Notes under the pieces: generated by a model
The model's database searches: none
The model's input: the letters and a program-made list of their open reading frames with translations, nothing else
What the model was told of the DNA's origin: nothing
Part shown: one piece after another, positions 30,526-32,010 of the stretch
Layout of the letters: each line of letters opens with the position of its first letter
Numbering within the stretch: the stretch's first letter is position 1
Position numbers and translations under genes: made by a program
Origin: Bacteroidales bacterium UBA1197
Lineage (GTDB): Bacteria > Bacteroidota > Bacteroidia > Bacteroidales > UBA932
DNA length: 32,010 nucleotides
NCBI GenBank assembly: GCA_002309995.1
Contig: DBYB01000014.1
Location: forward strand, 1-32,010
Direction of reading: 5' to 3'

Positions 30526-32010
30526 ATGTTAAAGAAATTCTTTTCAATCGCTGCCGTTGCAATGCTGTTTGCAGCATGCCAAGTAGTAGAAGTCGAGGTC
30601 GAGTCCGTCCCCGGGCTGGACTCCGCTGCTATCACAGTCGGCGCTTCCTTTGAGAACAACCTCACCAAGTCCGATATCAGCGACGCTGGTGCATTCACCT
30701 GGTCAGAAGGTGATGGGATCAAGGTTCTCTCCAATACCAGTGTCTGGAATACGCTCGATATCGTAACCGGGTATGAGAATTCCGGTCCCAGGTTCGACAA
30801 CGCTTACTTTTCCGCCACTACTTTCCAGGGCCGGAGGATTTCCACCGCGGCCGTATTCCCCAAAACCATTGTGCCTGAGTACAATTCCGGAACCAGCACC
30901 CTGACTCTCGGAATCCCCGCTTCCATTTCCTGGGCTGGCACTTCGGCTGCCAATCCTGATGTCGCCCTTACTATGCAGGCCGACAACATTATGGTAGCTC
31001 GCGGTTTTGCGGACGGAGCCAGCTCCATAGACTTCAAGAACGTTGGCGGTCTCTTCCGTCTCACCCTTTGCAATGTTCCTGCTACTGCCAGCAAGCTCGT
31101 TTTCACCACCAACAAGAAAATCAACGGCTCATTCGTAGTTGAAACCGTCGAGGAGAACAACGAAGAGTATCCCGTAATTTACACTTCTGATTCTTACGCC
31201 GAGGGCGAAAACGCCATCACGATCAACTTCGCTACGCTTGCAGAAGCCTCCGATATGGTGTTCTTCATCCCTGTACCTGTCGGTACATATCAGATTGGCT
31301 TCGCCGTTAAGAATTCCGAAAATACAACCCTCTGGGAATTCAACAGCTCCGCCAACAATCGCGTAGAACGTGCCCATATGAAGAAGATGCCCGCCCTGAC
31401 CTATATGGTCACTGTCGGCGGCGGCGGCGAGGGCTCCACCAACATCATCGTTACCCCTACCTCCTTCAGCGGTGACGTCTTTATGCCCAACACCACCAGC
31501 AACATCTACGTACAGATGCACGAGACTGACGGTACTATCAATCTCAAGTACTCTTCCGATCCTACTGCCGAGCATCCCGCCAACGTCTATCTCCAGGCTC
31601 TCGGGACAGTTAATACTCTCGACATCAACCTCCCTGAGTCCCACGTAGAACTTACAGGTACTTCAGGAACCACCACCACCATTGGAAGCGTGGGCTCCTA
31701 TACCAACGTCTCTACTCTGGTGATTCACAATACAATTACAATCTCCAGCAATGTTACTGTTTCCGGAGGTAGCCTCGTACTCAACGCGCCCGTTAACGGA
31801 CCGGTGAATGTCGATATACCTGACAACAAAGTCAATACCAGCGACAAAAAGGTCAGCATTGAAATTAACAAGCCTATCGCTAAACTCGAGGTCAAGAGGG
31901 CTGCTACTCAGGAAAATCCCGACAAAGTCTGGGTCTCCATCAACAAAGGAGCTTCTGTCTCAGATGAAATCAAAGTCCCCGAAACCAACTGCAACCTCTA
32001 TATCGCTCCT
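30526..32010 (+). CDS. Fimbrillin-like surface lipoprotein, 3'-truncated by the window edge
   Basis: The frame is open from ATG 30526 to the end of the window (495 codons). MLKKFFSIAAVAMLFAAC is a lipoprotein signal with Cys at residue 18. TKSDISDAGAFTWSEGDGIKVLS (about residue 47) and the later YFSATTFQGRRISTAAVFP block resemble the N-terminal region of fimbrillin-like/Mfa-like proteins of Bacteroidales, which form pili or cell-surface tips. From about residue 300 the sequence becomes Thr/Ser/Asn/Val-rich with beta-helix-like regularity (TIGSVGSYTNVSTLVIHNTITISSNVTVSGGSLVLNAP), suggesting a repetitive stalk. Its C-terminus is outside the window. Probably transcribed with the 48-aa peptide. 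Confidence 0.8.
   Translation, partial: MLKKFFSIAAVAMLFAACQVVEVEVESVPGLDSAAITVGASFENNLTKSDISDAGAFTWSEGDGIKVLSNTSVWNTLDIVTGYENSGPRFDNAYFSATTFQGRRISTAAVFPKTIVPEYNSGTSTLTLGIPASISWAGTSAANPDVALTMQADNIMVARGFADGASSIDFKNVGGLFRLTLCNVPATASKLVFTTNKKINGSFVVETVEENNEEYPVIYTSDSYAEGENAITINFATLAEASDMVFFIPVPVGTYQIGFAVKNSENTTLWEFNSSANNRVERAHMKKMPALTYMVTVGGGGEGSTNIIVTPTSFSGDVFMPNTTSNIYVQMHETDGTINLKYSSDPTAEHPANVYLQALGTVNTLDINLPESHVELTGTSGTTTTIGSVGSYTNVSTLVIHNTITISSNVTVSGGSLVLNAPVNGPVNVDIPDNKVNTSDKKVSIEINKPIAKLEVKRAATQENPDKVWVSINKGASVSDEIKVPETNCNLYIAP

Overview
The window looks like the chromosome of an anaerobic member of the Bacteroidota, probably order Bacteroidales, with GC-rich coding sequence. Evidence: the rpsK-rpsD-rpoA-rplQ order; Bacteroidota-type promoters (TTTG, 19-20 bp, TAnnTTTG) in front of several genes and few Shine-Dalgarno motifs; surface lipoproteins of Bacteroidales type (a DUF4988-like coiled-coil protein and a fimbrillin-like protein); an aroD-aroA fusion; and a FeoA-FeoB fusion. 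No species can be named from sequence reading alone.

Layout. 1-2522: end of the ribosomal protein/RNA polymerase alpha operon (rpsK partial, rpsD, rpoA, rplQ), closed by a clear terminator. 2514-4812: membrane-bound pyrophosphatase of the K+-dependent type. 4811-8575: a small COG2426 membrane protein facing a PfkB-family kinase, which leads into the NfnA/NfnB-like electron-bifurcating pair. 8598-9615: two small exported proteins, each with its own terminator. 9614-11764 (minus): a fused 3-dehydroquinate dehydratase/EPSP synthase whose reading frame holds two blocks of repetitive DNA. 11834-14758: tRNA-Leu(CAA), then about 900 bp of non-coding palindrome-rich DNA, then a small accessory block (Fic-HTH protein, low-molecular-weight tyrosine phosphatase, BRO-N protein). 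14759-16358 (minus): two tandem short-chain dehydrogenases. 16452-20229: sodium:solute symporter, a HAD-like lipoprotein phosphatase (minus) and an aldehyde dehydrogenase. 20243-23818: a large surface lipoprotein. 23823-26039 (minus): uracil permease with a DUF5020/Tsx-like outer-membrane protein, an apparent two-membrane nucleobase/nucleoside uptake unit. 26110-28731: FeoAB ferrous iron transporter with a tiny Cys-rich FeoB partner preceded by a duplicated leader ORF. 28737-28852: a 116-bp element with perfect 19-bp terminal inverted repeats, a relative of the one near tRNA-Leu. 28861-30225 (minus): SseB-domain protein. 30246-32010: a well-formed promoter, a 48-aa peptide gene and a fimbrillin-like lipoprotein that runs off the window.

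How it fits together: pyrophosphatase and NfnAB are energy-conservation machinery typical of fermentative anaerobes; FeoAB, the uracil permease/DUF5020 pair and the symporter are uptake systems; the lipoproteins are surface modules. The most unusual material is non-coding: the paired 116-bp elements, repeats that have entered open reading frames, a long palindrome reaching into the 3' end of tRNA-Leu, and three promoters sharing the same spacer sequence.
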